Made by a program: the position numbers and the translations under genes. A model generated the notes under the pieces. It did no database searches and was not told the DNA's origin. It saw nothing but the letters and a program-made list of their open reading frames with translations. This document shows, piece by piece, positions 1-11,193 of a stretch of 64,000 nt of DNA. Source of the stretch: Ricinus communis (taxonomy: Eukaryota; Streptophyta; Magnoliopsida; Malpighiales; Euphorbiaceae). The stretch covers positions 9,927,582 through 9,991,581 of the forward strand of contig NC_063262.1 of the NCBI RefSeq assembly GCF_019578655.1, given 5' to 3'. Numbering within the stretch: position 1 is the stretch's first letter; the number at the start of each line of letters is the position of its first letter.

Positions 1-215
1 AAACATCACGAGTCTATCGCGCTTCGGATCCTCCCATCGCTACAAAGCACATTCTCAGCACGGCACCAAAGACAAGCTTACAAGAAAGGAAAGACTGACT
101 CTCTAACAATGAAGGCTGAGACACTGGAGTCAATGAAAACAACAAGACAAACTTGATCCTAACTCCGCAGTACCAAGAAAAATCTTAACTTAGGTCGAAG
201 GAAATCTAAACCTAA

Positions 216-227
216 GCTCTGATACCA
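216..227 (-). other. Primer binding site (tRNA-iMet type)
   Basis: The plus strand reads gctctgatacca, the complement of TGGTATCAGAGC, placed directly after the LTR-like block. It sets the orientation of the element as minus. Confidence 0.7.
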
Positions 228-455
228 ACTTTCCCAAAATTCTTTTATTAAAACATCCTTTATAATTTCTTCCAAAATTTTCCGATATATAATTTTACTT
301 ATATAAATATGCTCTTGGGAAAATTTGAATAACCAAAATAAAAAAATATAATTTATTCCTTAAATAATTTACTTGAATAATTTCTTAAAATTTCAAACTA
401 ATTGGATATAGAAAATAACTCATTTATTAAATATATTAAAATTCCGGGTATTACA
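228..455 (-). repeat. Short or internally deleted LTR
   Basis: The block is 228 bases long, AT-rich, and bounded on the minus strand by TGTAATACCC and by the primer binding site. It is short for a gypsy LTR, so it may carry an internal deletion. Confidence 0.5.
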
Positions 456-1735
456 CATTGCAATCCATTTTCTTTACACTTAATTTCAGTTTGCTAAATT
501 GGAAGTATTTAAACAATTCTCACTAAAACTGACATTAACAACAACAATAAACTACCTCATTTACTATACATAACCAACTAACAGCCTCAAAAAAAAAATC
601 CATCCATAACAGTGCCTTCTTAAATTATTCCTCATCCATATCAAATATTCTCGCTCTTTGAAGCAAACCTCAAAATGACATTTTTACATGGTCATTCATA
701 GGAGGATCAAGCTGTAGAAAAAATCCACAAGTACCTACTCCCTGAAATTCAAAAAGAAATTCAAAATGAATCAAGAAAACTAAATCAATCTCAAATTAAA
801 ACAATTTCACTTATCCTAAAATGATTGCAAACCAAAAAAATGCTAACTTGGATTCTTATTCGTCTAAAAACACTCTTAAAACTGCTGTTTTTCCATAATG
901 ACAAATGGGATTGACGAATTATTAGTGTTCATCTCTATATTACCTTGATTTCAATAAATTTAAACACAAATATAGGTTTTAGTTATGTGGCAGATTAAGA
1001 ATTGGTAAAAACTAAGATTTGAGATTGTGTAGAAAAGATAGAGAAGAAGAGAGATAGAGATTGAATAGAAAATTTATTTAAACTGTAAAAAATTTAAAAA
1101 TTTTAGATTCCATGAATAAAATAGTCGTTAGAGTCCCAGACAGTATAATATTCAGTCTAAAACGTCTCCTCGCATTTGTAATCAAGCGAGAATCTGACTA
1201 GGACAAAAGGTGTTTAAATGTTAGAGAAATACAAAATCAAGGTGCCTGATAGATTAAGATATAAATTTAAGTGTGCATTTGACAAAAAAAAAAAAAAAGT
1301 TTAGATGCTAAATAGGCATTAAGCTTTAGAATATTTTAGAATTCACCCGATAAATATGAAATTTATTTGAAGATCATTTCTATTTGACAAAAATTAATTT
1401 AATTATAATAGATTTTATAAATTTAAATAAAATTGTAAATATTTCAATAACCAGAAAAAGGTTGCAACCTTAGATTTGTAAACAAAATTTAATCACAAAT
1501 TGCGCATAAATCAATCTATGCTTTTATATATAATCTAATAATAATTTTTCATCTGCCATCGTGAAGCACAAAAATATTGAACAAACCCGAAAGAAGACAA
1601 AGATTTATATGAAACAATAGAAACAAATTGACTCACAAAAAAGCCAACGAAAAGAACTTGGTTTTGTAAATCATCTCTTTAGCTAATCTTGTCTGGTATC
1701 AATCTGATCAGAGAAGCTTCATAAAATCAACGTCT
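456..1735. other. Gene-free AT-rich stretch
   Basis: I see no coding region here. It has a short A-run near 1280-1298. The part just below 1736 should hold the 3' UTR and polyadenylation region of the minus-strand gene that ends there; no clear signal stands out. Confidence 0.5.
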
Positions 1736-4700
1736 TTAGGCACTAACTGTCAAGTCCTTGGTTTCTTCAGTTTTTTTCTCCACAGATATTTCACTGTTGG
1801 ATTTGGGCTCTACTGCTGTGATAGCTTCAATTACCTTCTCTGTTTCCACCTTTCCAGGAGCATCAACGACAGCTAAGGATTCAGTCGGTTCAACTGGAAT
1901 TTCAGATCTTTTAATTGTTGATAACTTGGTTTCTAAGACTTCAACAGATTTTTCAGTAACTAATGGTTCTGCTTGTTTCACTACTGACTCCACAGGCTTT
2001 TCAGTCACCAAAGGGTCTTCTTGTTTCACTGGCTCCACCTTTTTCTCCACTTCGACAGGTATTTCAGTCAGTGTTAGCCCCTGTTTCTCTGGTTCATTTC
2101 TAGGTTTTTCCATTGTTGATTGTTCTTGTTTCAAAGACGACTCAGTTTTTTCAGGCTCTGATTTTTCTTGTTCCACTGGCTCCACAGGTTCTTGGACCAG
2201 TGATGGTTCAGGTGTAACTACCTCTGTAGAATTTGATGGGTTCACTGATCGTTCTTCGAGGGTTGCCTCTTTAGGTTTTTCAGTCTCTGATGATTCTTGT
2301 TTCACTACTTCTGCAGGTGTCTTCTCAGTTTCTTCTGCCTCCTTCTCATGTTCATTCTGCAAAGTGTATACTAATTTAACCACAAAAAGAAAAAAAAAAA
2401 AAAACCAAAGAAACCAAGTGGCTCAAAGAGCAGCAGAGCATACATGTCTAATTGTATAAATTTCTGAAGGAAAAAAAAATGCTAATCTAATCATAAGGCA
2501 AATCTATGAGTTCTTGTCTGATAAACAGTGAGGAAGCCACGTTCTAAGTAAGAAGGCAATTAACTCCTTATGTTTTTTCAGAAAGAAAAATACCTCTAAA
2601 GTTTTCATATAAATTTCAACTATACCCTTATAGAAGTACAGTTGCCCCATTACAATTATCCCTTTGAATTTAAATCCTGGCTTTCCCCCCAGCTGAAATA
2701 CCTCCACTTAATTTTCTTTGTATTCCCCAACTTTCACTAGTCCTAAAACCTCATCTTTCATCCTCACAATTGTTACTCTTTTTGGTCCTTCAACCAATAA
2801 ACAGAAATTATCATTTACAGAACTATAAAGGAACCGTCCCCAGAGACACAGAGGAACAAGGGTCCCTACTTAGCTAAGGTCGCAAAAGATTAGTCCTTAT
2901 TATTAAGGCTTCCCCTGCCCTTTCTAGGGGGGTTGTCACTTTGTTTAAAGACGCAGCTACAAATTGCACAAGTGTACTTGTAAGGTCCTCTCTCTGGAAG
3001 GAAACCACAATTTAAGCTTTAATAATACATGTATCAGCACCAACTGATTATACATTATGGTGGTGTCATTTTGTGGGACATAAGTAATATAGCCCAAGTA
3101 TATGCAATTGCCGGAAGAAAACAAAGCAAAGAGGTTGAGAGCAATAGTGCAAAACTTAACAGTTATCACCAACCATCTTACATCATTAACCGAGTCGGTT
3201 GCCAACAAATAATCAAATAATCCAAGGATCACAAACAACAAACAATCTGTACTGATGGATCCTTTAAAATTGTTCAGTGAAGTCAGTTAAAATCATCAAT
3301 GCAGGCAGTACATATGATGCACAAATCCAATATCTACTGATCAAATGTTGCTTTCATAATTACTCCCCCTAAACTTAGCCTTCCTACCAAACTGTCACAT
3401 GTTAATAAACGGATACCTCACTTCATTTTGATATAGTTTTAAGATTTCTGCTCATTTCAATTGTGTTACAATTCATTCATCTCCCCTGTTGAAAGATTGA
3501 TATACTCTTTTCTAGCTATTATACATCATATCAATTTTTTAACGATAGAAGTGACTAAATTAAAATAGATTTGAAGTTGAATAATTAAAATAAATTAAAT
3601 TAAAATTTTATGATTAAATTAAAAATTATGGGCAAAAATCAGTAAGACGGTTGGTATATTTACACCTAAATTCATACAAATTTTAGTCTAGACCAGTTTT
3701 GTTGTGAGACAAAATATTTAAAACTTTTTTTACCTCTATCAGGTATGAAACAAAAATTACCAACAGTAAATTTTGCAGAGAGGACAGATATACACAGAGG
3801 AAAAGGAATCAAACAAGAAGTAGGACCATAAAAGAGGACCAGTTTTGCTTGTCACCAATTGGAAGGTAAAGGAATATCAATGTTGAAGATACTTAATGCT
3901 GATACTCCAGTCTCATAGAATCTATAGCCTTCAACTTTTGTTAGCCTTTAACCTAGAAAACCACACCCCAATATAGGCAAGCACAGGAAGAAGGGCCACC
4001 TTATACACAGTTGCAAAATTAAAATATGCAATCATTTTCTTTTTCATTTTTTATGGCACTAGTACAATTACTAACTGAAAAGCAATACCTTAGTCCCACA
4101 GGTCTTATCATGTGAAATATTTTCTTGCCTGGGACAGAATATTTATGTAATTTCATTGATACTAAAATCTAATTAATTAAAATTAAATTATTAGTATGCA
4201 ATTTAAACACCACAATAAACATAGAATTATCAATCCTAGAAAATGACAGAAATGTTGAAAAATAAAACTTTGACCACTTTTAAAGACTAATTGAAGCTTC
4301 AAGAAAGAAAAGAAAAGAACTTCATAAGAGTTTCAAACATAACAATGACTTTAAATAATTTTAACAAACAAATCCAGAAAACAAAAAAAATTAATTTGAC
4401 ATTTCCTGCCTTGTTTTCTTCACCAATATAATCATATTTTCTTTGAGAATAAACATAATCATATTGAATAATATGGAAAAAATATAAAAGGATAATAATA
4501 ATTATTAATCATATCATAATTATATGAAAACTAATAATGAGAGAAATAATTACCTCCTTAAACAAGTGACTTAGTGATCTTCTCTTGCTGCCTTGATCAT
4601 CATCATCAACAAGAACGTTACCCCCACCTGCAGACTCAACAACCTTTTTTTCTTTTTCCTTTTCCTCTTCAAGAACAGGGAGCACATCCTCTGTCTTGGC

Positions 4701-4826
4701 CACCTGGCCAGCTGCAAACACGTCCTCTACCACCACAGTCGTCTCAGTCGCCGCCGGTTCAGGAGCGGGTACCGGAGCTTGGCCCTCCTCCTTTAACACC
4801 TTTGGCTTGGTTGCACAAGCTCCCAT
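1736..4826 (-). CDS. Acidic E/P/V/K-rich protein with acylation-type N-terminus; join(complement(4554..4826), complement(1736..2356))
   Basis: Two exons encode 297 residues. Exon 1 (91 residues) starts at the ATG at 4826 and begins MGACATKPK. Gly2 and Cys4 form a typical N-myristoylation plus S-acylation signal, so plasma-membrane attachment is likely. It ends at KRRSLSHLFKE before a GT donor at 4553-4552. Exon 2 starts after an AG at 2358-2357 with NEHEKEAEE and runs to a TAA at 1736-1738; both junctions are phase 0. Exon 2 is low-complexity, built of loose repeats around EP(L/V)VTEK and PVE.V, with no folded domain visible, so it is probably disordered. The 2.2 kb intron is long and shows no further exon. 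I recall unnamed plant proteins with similar MG.C.TKPKVLK starts, but no function is established. The gene model is firm; the function is unknown. Confidence 0.8.
2357..4553 (-). other. Intron of the acidic protein gene
   Basis: The intron is about 2.2 kb, with a gtaatt donor and a tttgcag acceptor on the minus strand. Several small open frames inside it show no recognisable protein. The stretch around 2820-2940 is less AT-rich than the rest, but I can assign nothing to it. Confidence 0.7.
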
Positions 4827-5017
4827 CTTCTCCAACAAACAGAACTCTCTTTTCTTTTCTTCTTTTTCCTGTTATGTTTATACAAAAGATCAAATTGTTT
4901 TCTTTTACGTTAAGACAGAGAGAGACAGAGAGAGAATATAGGTAAATTTATAGAAAGGAAGAAGGGTTTCTTGGTTCCGACATTCGTTCTGTGGTGAAGA
5001 GGAAATAGAAAGAAATG

Positions 5018-5027
5018 TATTTATATA
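5018..5027 (-). promoter_or_regulatory. Probable TATA box of the acidic protein gene
   Basis: The minus strand reads TATATAAATA about 190 bases upstream of the ATG at 4826. The putative 5' UTR between them carries a GAGA-rich patch at about 4914-4936. Assignment is by position and consensus only. Confidence 0.4.
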
Positions 5028-6518
5028 CATATATAGAATGGACAGACAGAAGGACAACAGAAACAGCTCTGAAAATTTTATTTTATGTTATGGAAAACTG
5101 GATTGTTTTTCCCGTTTCATCTGTAATATTTAAAATGGGTGTGTATTGTAATTATGGCAACAGATGTCACAGGCTGTAACCTTATACAATATACAGACAG
5201 AGAGAGAAGGTTTGAGAAGGGGAAGTGCGACATTAGTGGAGGGAAAGAGGGAGAAACGGACGGCTTTTCATTAAGCAAGGAATTTTTGAGGGTTTTTTAT
5301 TTTTCAATTTTATATATTATATATAACACTAAGATTAGATGAAATTTGTTTTATTGTTGTTTGATCAAAAATCAAACATTAACGTGAATGCCTAAAACAT
5401 ACTAGAAATTTAATGATGTCATAGTCTGCAGCAGTTTAATCTTGACTTTTGTTTGTTAATTTTATTTTGATTAACATAGGATCATATTCATTAATATGAT
5501 TTATTATATTTTTCCACGTGAACATCATTGTCAAAAAAAATATAATGACACCCACGTATAATAACACCTTCGAATTCTATTTTTACATTTATAATTGAAA
5601 AAATATAGAAAGTTTTATATTATTATTATTATTATTATTTCTTTTATACTCTTTTCCTATAGATATAGTTGAATTTGAACTTTACAACTAAAACATAAAT
5701 TTTATAAAATTACAATAAAAAAAATTAGAATGATTAATTTGGAGTATATTAATGTGTATGGTTTTGGGTATTTACAGCTAAGGCAATATTGAGGGGACAT
5801 TTTTTGTTTAATAATTATTTTTGATACAAGGCTAATGGGGGAGCAGCATTGCATTCGAGTTGGCTATTGTATATAGTAGGGGGTCCTACTTCCAGGTTGG
5901 CCTATGAGACCACTAACTTTTCTCATATAAAACCTTCATTAATAATTTACAAAAACTAAGTTAATAAGGATTTTAACAAAGCAGATGCTTCTCTTCTCCA
6001 ACCCTAATGCTGGCCAAAGGAATGAGTGGAGGTCGACTAAATATTCGTATGGATATACTAGTTCTGCTGAATGACCAAGTCTCTCGTTACATTCCCCACA
6101 CAGACATGTTGATAAGCTTTGGTAGCTGGTCGGTTTGCCTAAAAGAAGTTTGAGTTTGGACATGTCTAGTCTGAATCTAATAAATTCTATATGTTTTCAA
6201 CAAACTTAGAAATTTTGATTTCTGAAAGTTCACTTGATATGTTATTTTAGGATTTAATAGGTTAAGTTGTAAGTGATAGTTATTATTGGTAATTGATAGT
6301 TAATAGCTCGTCACTATTATATTTTTAAAACATAATATTAGTAATTTAGTGAGTTAAAATGTTAGTTATATAAATGTTATATAATATAAATATATATTAA
6401 ATTTTTTATTTATAAAATAAAAATTTATATTAATAAGTAAAAATGTTAAATAAATATGATATATTATTTTAATTTATAAATAAAATAAAAAAGTATGTTT
6501 TATTTTATATAGGAATTT
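5028..6518. other. Intergenic AT-rich DNA
   Basis: No convincing gene. A short (ATT)n run lies at about 5618-5640. Open frames at 5139-5342 and 5939-6163 lack family signals. Confidence 0.5.
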
Positions 6519-6565
6519 TAAAAGCCTCTGATTAATATAATTGCTATAGTAAGACCTTATTTTGA

Positions 6566-6628
<63 letters not shown>

Positions 6629-6652
6629 ATACACATTTGCACTTAATTATTA
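6519..6652 (+). repeat. Left arm of the inverted flank around the caulimovirid
   Basis: Read in reverse complement, this segment matches 11081-11193: ATAATTAAGTGCA, ATGTGT, a (TAA)n tract, ATATCAAAATAAG, then ATATTAATCAG and GGCTT, with scattered mismatches. Outside these limits the two sides differ. Confidence 0.75.
6565..6627. repeat. (ATT)n microsatellite
   Basis: About 20 uninterrupted TAT/ATT units lie inside the left inverted flank. Confidence 0.95.
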
Positions 6653-6726
6653 CTCCTTTTTTTTTCACTGGGCCTTTTGGCCCATTACAAAATATTTTTA
6701 CCGCCATTTCGGTTTTCAACCCGATG

Positions 6727-8160
6727 TCATTTAATGGGCTTGAAAATCCCAAAACAAATATCTTCATTCGAGTCACCATCTAGGTCTATCGTCACGGTGC
6801 GGGAAGAGGAAGATGAAGCTTTTGATTTTCCTTTGGAAGAAGCGGTTTCTGACAATTGTTTGATCAACTGTAAGAAATCCTCTTCTGTTTGGGCTGCTGC
6901 TAGCTTTGGAATTATGAAGGACTTTTGTGCCAAGAAAGTGGTTTGTTCTTTTGGAGGTGGCAAGAAGCTATTTTTGGAAAGGAAATTTTGTACCAACTTT
7001 AGTGATAATTTATCTTGGTGGTTAAATTTATCCCACCATTTGACTTTGAACCTTCGAGTAAGGATGATTTCTCCATCTGTTGCTTGATTAAAATGGAAAT
7101 ACCAAACACATACCCAGGGGAGAAAAAAGTTTGAACAAAATAGAAGTAACGGGGGAAAACGTCTTTCTATTTTGTTTGGTTTGTAGTGGGCTTTGAAAAG
7201 GTTAAGCAGAGGTAGAACTTCTGGAATTATGGTCTCAGGAACATTGCCATAAAAATTCCACCATTGTTTAAACCAATAGGGGATCTTTGAAGTTTGAATT
7301 GAGCTTGTATCGAAGTAGAAAAGCCAAGAATGGCTTTGTCCTTCATTTTGAAGAAGAAAGGTATTAAACCAAGCTTGTTGGTAATCCCAATAGTTGAAGG
7401 AAGTGTTTAGGCTTGATGGGTAGGTTCTTTGGAGAGTAGTTGGAAAAGAGCGTGAAGAGTGTAAATCCATTCCCCAATCTGTAGGGTGGAGGATTCTTTG
7501 TATGGTGCATGTAGAATATGCAGGGTCTTTATGGTCTTTGTGTTTTTTGAAATGTTTGAACTTTGCAGAACCAGTTACCTCAAGGATAGACTGGTAATAG
7601 GATTGAGGCTTTGAAATATTCCAGGGCTTGAAATACCATCCTGGAGGGAAAATCTTTGAAATCAGGGCTTTCACATGTGAATCCTTCCTCAATAGTCAAA
7701 ATGTTTTAAAAATTTTGTTTTTCTATATATTCGTTGGATTTAAAAAGTTTTGTTTGTGAAAAAACTATTTCTTGAGAGTTGGGCTTTGAAATGCTTTTAG
7801 AGCTCTGAGATAGGTTTTGAGGGAAAATTTCTATCTCAGGTTTTGAAAAAGGGATAGAAAGTATACCTTTACCCTTGTTGGAGGAGGAGGATGACTTTGG
7901 AGAGGCTTCAGGCTAAAGTTGTATCATTTGCTTTGAATATTCTTCAACCCTTTTCAGGAATTCAGGGATCTTCTTTGGGCAAGCCATTCCCCGAATTTGC
8001 AATTATTGGTACGGATCGGCCTTGTTTTGGTCAATTTCTTCTTGGATGATTTCGGTCCAGGTTCTGATGGGCTTTGAACAAGAAGGCAAAATTTTCTTCT
8101 TTGGACTTTGGACAGGCTTTGAACTTGCTGTCGACTTTTCTTCTTTTGCTTTTGACTTTT
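6727..8160 (-). pseudogene. C-terminal domain of the caulimovirid polyprotein, broken
   Basis: The open frame 6727-7692 (321 codons, no ATG at its 5' end) is Trp/Phe/Tyr-rich, with local motifs such as ILHPTDWG, NYWDYQQAWFN, SWLFYF and WFKQWW. I recognise this pattern from the region downstream of RNase H in plant polyproteins annotated as enzymatic polyprotein. Its biochemical role is not known to me. Upstream (7693-8160) the coding signal continues as a low-complexity Ser/Lys/Pro linker cut by several stops. The C-terminus ends in an acidic, Ser-rich tail at 6727-6830. The family link is good; the function is open. Confidence 0.6.
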
Positions 8161-8318
8161 TTGGCATTTTCACTCCTGTTTTGAAGAAACTCTCTGGTTA
8201 AAAAGTCTGGAATTGAATTCGAATCCCCTCTTATGTATTCGATTTCAAAGTCAAAAACAGAAAGAATAGCTTGCCATATGGCAAAAATTTGTTTGGAAGC
8301 TATGTTTTGAACATCTTT

Positions 8319-10397
8319 TTATAAAACTTTTTTAGCAGATTTGCAATCAATCCTTAAAAGAAATTTTTGGTTTAAAAGATCGCTTTGAAATTTTGAAATG
8401 CACAAAACTATCGAAAGAATTTCTTTTTTGATAGTTGAATAGTTTTTTTGTGTATCATTCCAGTGTGCAGAAGTAAACTGGACAATACATTCTTTGTTGT
8501 TTTGAACTTGCTTAAGAATCCCACCATACCCTAGATTTGATGCATCAGTTTCAACAATTTTGAATGCAGATGGATCAGCTAGGTGTAAACATGGTATTTC
8601 AGAAACTTGCTTTTTTATGCTTTGGACAATCTTTGTATGCTCATCGGTCCATGCAGGGGGGTTTTTCTTTAACCTATCATGAAGGGGCTTTGCAAGACAG
8701 TTCAAATTTGGATAAAAATCCATAACATAATTTAAACTACCAAGGAATCTTTGTAATTGCATTTTTTCCAAAATTTTTTCTGGAAACTTTGAAGTAAATG
8801 CTAGAGATTTTTCAATTGGGGTGATAGTTCCCCGGGAGATATAGTGTCCAAGAAATCTAATTTTTCTTTGAAATAAAGATATCTTGGATTTTGAAACTAC
8901 TAAACCATTTTTCTTAACAACATAGAAAAATGTCTCCAAGTGTTTGAAATGTTGCTCTAGAGAATTTGAAAATATCAACACATCATCAATATAAACAATG
9001 CAAAACTTTGAATAAGGATTAAAAATTTCATTCATGATTTTTTGAAATTCAGAAGGAGCATTTTTCAATCCGAAGGGCATTACATTCCATTCGTACTGGC
9101 CAAATGGAACTGTAAAAGCTGTTTTGTACCTGTCTTTTGGATGAATCTGGATTTGCCAAAATCCTGATTTCATATCAAACTTTGAAAAAATAAAAGCAGA
9201 ATGAAGCTTTTGAAGAAGATCTTTTTTATTTGGAATTGGGTGTCTGATCCACTTCAGGGCTTTATTCAAAGGTTTGTAATTAATCACCAACCTAGGTGTT
9301 CCTCTTTCTATCTCACTATTTTTGTTGACATAGAAAGCTGCACATGACCAGGGGGATCTAGACTTGGTAATCAAACCTTTTTGCTCTAAATCTTTTATTT
9401 CTATTCTACAATGGCTTTCTAGAGTTTCATTCATTTGGATGGGTCTTACTTTGGTAGGGATTTGTTTATCAGAAAAATCTTTTTCATATGGTAAATCTAC
9501 CATATGTTGTTTTCGTCTCCAAAAAGCATTAGGAAGATCAGAACAAACTTCATTTTCAATCTTCTTTTGCAAATCAGAGATTTTTCTTTGGACAAAATCA
9601 TTTTGCATTTGATCTTGGATCCTTTTCAAACCCATATCTTGTTTCAAGTGGGAAAGCTGGGTTTGTTTTCCTTTGATCAAAGCATTCATCTCAAAATTAT
9701 AAATTGAGTGGGCTTTAATAAGATTGAGATTTCTCTTTTTGGGTTTTTCTATAAAAGGGAAAACAATCTTTGAATCTTTGGCTTTAAAAATAATACCAGC
9801 AGTAGTTACTTTGAAAGGAGTAATTAAATTGATAAAGGGAGTTCCCAAAATAACTGTTTGCTGAAGATCTTTTGTAAGAATAAAAATATTTTTTAAAGCA
9901 ATTTTGTTATTTAGAATTGCAGCTTCAGTTTTTCCCGCAATTCTAATCTTTGAACTATTGGCTGAAGTAAGCCTCTCTTTAGTTTCTTGATGATATCTTT
10001 TAGGAACCAGCTCATAATTGATACAGTTAAGGTCTGCTCCTGTATAAAATAAAGCAATGGTTTCTATTTGGAAATCACCAGGGAAAATGAGCTTTATTTG
10101 AATCAAATATTTTCTTGAAGTAATTTCCTTTAAAACATTAATGAAGTTTTCTGGAACACTTTCAGAAACTTCAAGATTTTGAAAATCATTTTCCTCTTCA
10201 GAATCGGAATCACTATTCTGTTTGAGGATCAGACTTTGGAGCAAAACAGAATCATTTTGTTGTTTTTCTTTCAAATCTTTGAGCTCTGTTTTGATAGCTT
10301 CGATTTCTTTTTGAAGTTCTTGAACAGTAGGAAGAGGGTTTTTTAGCTTTTTCCCTTTATCCAAGATCATAAGTATTCTTACTAGAAAAGGGGACAA
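8319..10397 (-). pseudogene. Caulimovirid protease, reverse transcriptase and RNase H (inactive)
   Basis: This is an open frame of 692 codons without an ATG at its 5' end. Residues 1-70 are coiled-coil-like and acidic. The retropepsin region follows, with YTGADLN where the family has DTGA, so the catalytic Asp codon has become Tyr (TAT). The reverse transcriptase carries FSKFDMKSGFWQI, MPFGLKNAPSEFQ and the catalytic YIDDVLIF, all in normal order. RNase H starts at VETDASNLGYGG. The frame stops with TAA at 8319-8321 inside RNase H; the C-terminal RNase H motif, ending in DFLTREF, continues in the same frame below 8319, so one nonsense codon cuts it. A dead copy of the virus replication region, well preserved for its age. 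Confidence 0.85.
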
Positions 10398-10479
10398 GGG
10401 TTTCAGGTTTTAGGATTTCTTTCAAAACTTATTTTTGGATTTGGGGATCATTAATATGCTTGACAGCTTCAAGAAGAGC

Positions 10480-11047
10480 TTATTGTTGCCTAGTGAGCAT
10501 ATTAATATTTTTTGAAATACTTTCAGAATCTGATTCAGAATAATCGAATGAGGTTTTGATTTCATCAATTTGAAACTCTTCCTCATTATTCAAAAATTCT
10601 GATTCAGAGGAATCAACAAGAAGAGCTGAAATTTTTCTTAAAACTTCTTCTTCTATTTGGAGCTTATGGAGTTTTTTAGAAAACTTACAATACTTTGAAG
10701 TATGGCCTTTCTTGCCACATTTATAGCAAGTAATTTTGCTAAAATCCTTTTTGGAATTTTGTTTTGGAAATTTAGAAGAAGATGGTTTTTTGTAGAAATT
10801 CTCTTTGTTTTTGGGAATCCTTCTACTTTTGAAAAAACGTTTTTTCTTAAAAGATTTGGAAAAATTTTCTTTGCATTTTCCTTTGCAGGTAGAGGAAGGC
10901 TCTATGGGGTTATACTCAAACTGGTTACAAAAACTACCTAGTTCTTGCCTAGTCTTTTTCATTTCCCATTTGAGTTGTCTTTGGAGTTTAAGGTCATGGC
11001 AAATTTTCAGACCTTTTTTCTGGGTAAGGCTAACTAATTCACCATAG
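10480..11047 (-). pseudogene. Caulimovirid capsid C-terminal region with CCHC zinc knuckle
   Basis: The coding signal runs from about 11047 down to a TAA at 10480. It shows a Lys/Arg/Ser-rich basic stretch, then the zinc knuckle CYKCGKKGHTSKYC, then an acidic tail with Ser-Glu-Ser-Asp runs. That layout is typical of the end of plant caulimovirid capsid regions. The first in-frame ATG is at 10962, but similarity to the family (ELVSLTQ, LKLQRQLKWEMKKTRQELG) extends up to about 11047, so the true N-terminal part has been lost. It is separated from the protease frame by stops near 10400-10480. Confidence 0.75.
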
Positions 11048-11080
11048 TTTAATGAGACTTAAACTAGTGTTAAATTATTG

Positions 11081-11103
11081 GAATAATTAAGTGCATATGT
11101 GTG

Positions 11104-11146
<43 letters not shown>

Positions 11147-11193
11147 TCAAAATAAGATGTTATTGTAGCAAATATATTAATCAGGGGCTTAAA
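11081..11193 (+). repeat. Right arm of the inverted flank around the caulimovirid
   Basis: It matches the reverse complement of 6519-6652, including the (TAA)n tract at 11106-11146. It lies 34 bases beyond the last recognisable viral codon. See the finding on the inverted flanks. Confidence 0.75.
11106..11146. repeat. (ATA)n microsatellite
   Basis: About 13 units, the counterpart of the (ATT)n tract in the left arm. Confidence 0.9.

Larger units (their letters stand above)
1..455 (-). mobile_element. 5' end of an LTR retrotransposon leaving the window
   Basis: Reading the minus strand, an LTR-like block (455 to 228) beginning TGTAATACCCGG is followed at once by TGGTATCAGAGC, a match to the tRNA-iMet primer binding site, and then by about 215 bases of leader that leaves the window. 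TGTAA(T/C)ACCC is a common start of plant Ty3/gypsy LTRs, so gypsy is the likely superfamily. No gag or pol is visible, so this is inference. The other LTR and the target duplication lie outside the window. Confidence 0.6.
6727..11047 (-). mobile_element. Endogenous caulimovirid (pararetrovirus) fragment
   Basis: On the minus strand, from high to low coordinates, the order is: capsid-type C-terminal region with a CCHC knuckle, retropepsin-like protease, reverse transcriptase, RNase H, then a C-terminal domain found in plant endogenous caulimovirid-like polyproteins. The N-terminal half expected in the family (movement protein and most of the capsid) is missing; similarity stops near 11047, just inside the right inverted flank. 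Stop codons, frame breaks and a changed protease active site show that it is inactive. No LTRs and no integrase are seen, which fits a pararetrovirus rather than a gypsy element. Confidence 0.8.

Noticed and set aside
1758..2459. 233-codon open frame on the plus strand
   Set aside because: It is the antisense of the repeat-rich exon of the minus-strand gene; its Ser/Thr/Phe composition mirrors the GAA/GTT-rich sense codons.
5939..6163. Possible Cys-rich small protein on the minus strand
   Set aside because: No family pattern, no promoter, and stops in all nearby extensions; treated as a chance frame.
6562..6783. Poly-Leu/poly-Asn open frames
   Set aside because: They are translations of the (ATT)n microsatellite and of sequence overlapping the viral tail.
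8319..10397. A Ty3/gypsy element
   Set aside because: No integrase, no LTR, and the protease-RT-RNase H layout with the special C-terminal domain fit an endogenous caulimovirid.
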